Made by a program: the position numbers and the translations under genes. Shown one piece after another: positions 5,706 to 5,942 of a stretch of DNA of 5,942 nucleotides (its first letter is position 1; every line of letters starts with the position of its first letter). A model generated the notes under the pieces. The model made no database searches. It was not told the DNA's origin and saw nothing but the letters and a program-made list of their open reading frames with translations. The DNA is taken from contig JALOLQ010000105.1 of NCBI GenBank assembly GCA_025455895.1, positions 1 through 5,942 on the forward strand, written 5' to 3'. Origin of the DNA: Solirubrobacteraceae bacterium (GTDB taxonomy: Bacteria; Actinomycetota; Thermoleophilia; Solirubrobacterales; Solirubrobacteraceae).

Positions 5706-5942
5706 TCACTCGCCCGTGTCGCCGGTGGCCTGCGTGCAGACCGACTGCGGATCGCTCTGGCAGAGCGCGTAGTCGGTGTCCGGCTGCATCTGGGTACGCG
5801 TGCTGATCACCCAGGGCACCTCGTCGGTGCCCGGCTTGACCCGCACGATGTAGGGCGCGCCGGAGACCCAGTCGGTGAACCCGCCGAGCGCGGCCTCGGC
5901 ACCGGCCTTCGTGCCCTTCGCCTCGCCGGCCGCCTCGCCCTC
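5706..5942 (-). CDS. C-terminal part of an unrecognised protein (cut by window edge)
   Basis: A 78-codon open frame enters from the right edge and ends at the TGA complementary to 5706-5708. The visible part starts with a charged Gly/Ala stretch with Gly or Ala every few residues (EGEAAGEAKGTKAGAEAALG). A compact domain follows, containing GFTDWVSGAPYIVRVKPG, VPWVISTRTQM and YALCQSD, with two cysteines twelve residues apart that could pair. The tail is short, polar and acidic. The tryptophan-containing, strand-like segments and third-position GC indicate real coding. I vaguely recall similar C-terminal domains in membrane-anchored Thermoleophilia proteins but cannot name a family. The start, any signal peptide and any membrane segment lie outside the window. 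It converges on the hydrolase and is separated from it by the tandem hairpins. Confidence 0.7.
   Translation of the reverse strand, partial: EGEAAGEAKGTKAGAEAALGGFTDWVSGAPYIVRVKPGTDEVPWVISTRTQMQPDTDYALCQSDPQSVCTQATGDTGE

Overview
The window is very GC-rich, with G or C at most third codon positions, frequent GTG starts and long spurious antisense reading frames. Together with the kinds of proteins present, this suggests an actinobacterium. Thermoleophilia (Solirubrobacter, Conexibacter or Patulibacter-like) is my best guess, based on remembered family resemblance and not on a search. There is no sign of a phage, transposon, CRISPR array or RNA gene. It reads as ordinary chromosomal sequence.

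Layout, left to right: (1) Minus strand, 1-471: the N-terminal part of an ABC exporter half-transporter, cut by the window edge. (2) Minus strand, 468-2237: a complete ABC exporter half-transporter, upstream of the first and overlapping it by 4 bp. The two probably form one heterodimeric exporter. The complete subunit has Asp where the catalytic Glu and the Q-loop Gln usually sit, as expected for the degenerate half of such a pair. (3) Plus strand, 2262-2468: a 68-residue four-cysteine protein, transcribed away from the ABC operon out of a 24-bp gap that holds one symmetric TATA element. (4) Minus strand, 2469-3461: a 330-residue single-pass membrane protein of unknown function. Its stop codon abuts the stop of gene 3, so that TGATCA serves both. 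(5) Plus strand, 3564-5558: a secreted alpha/beta hydrolase of the tripeptidyl-aminopeptidase-like (S33) type, with an unusual beta-rich C-terminal extension. (6) Minus strand, 5706-5942: the C-terminal end of an unrecognised protein, convergent with the hydrolase across a 147-bp gap that holds two strong GC hairpins.

The most interesting pattern concerns how the genes start. All four genes that begin a transcription unit (2237-, 2262+, 3461-, 3564/3567+) lack a Shine-Dalgarno sequence. Each has a TANNNT hexamer ending about 5-9 nt before the start codon, which predicts leaderless or nearly leaderless mRNAs. The one internal operon gene (471-) has a clear GGAGGT. At 2247-2254 the -10 elements of two divergent leaderless genes overlap on the same TATA. 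Apart from the two ABC subunits, nothing shows that these genes share a pathway.
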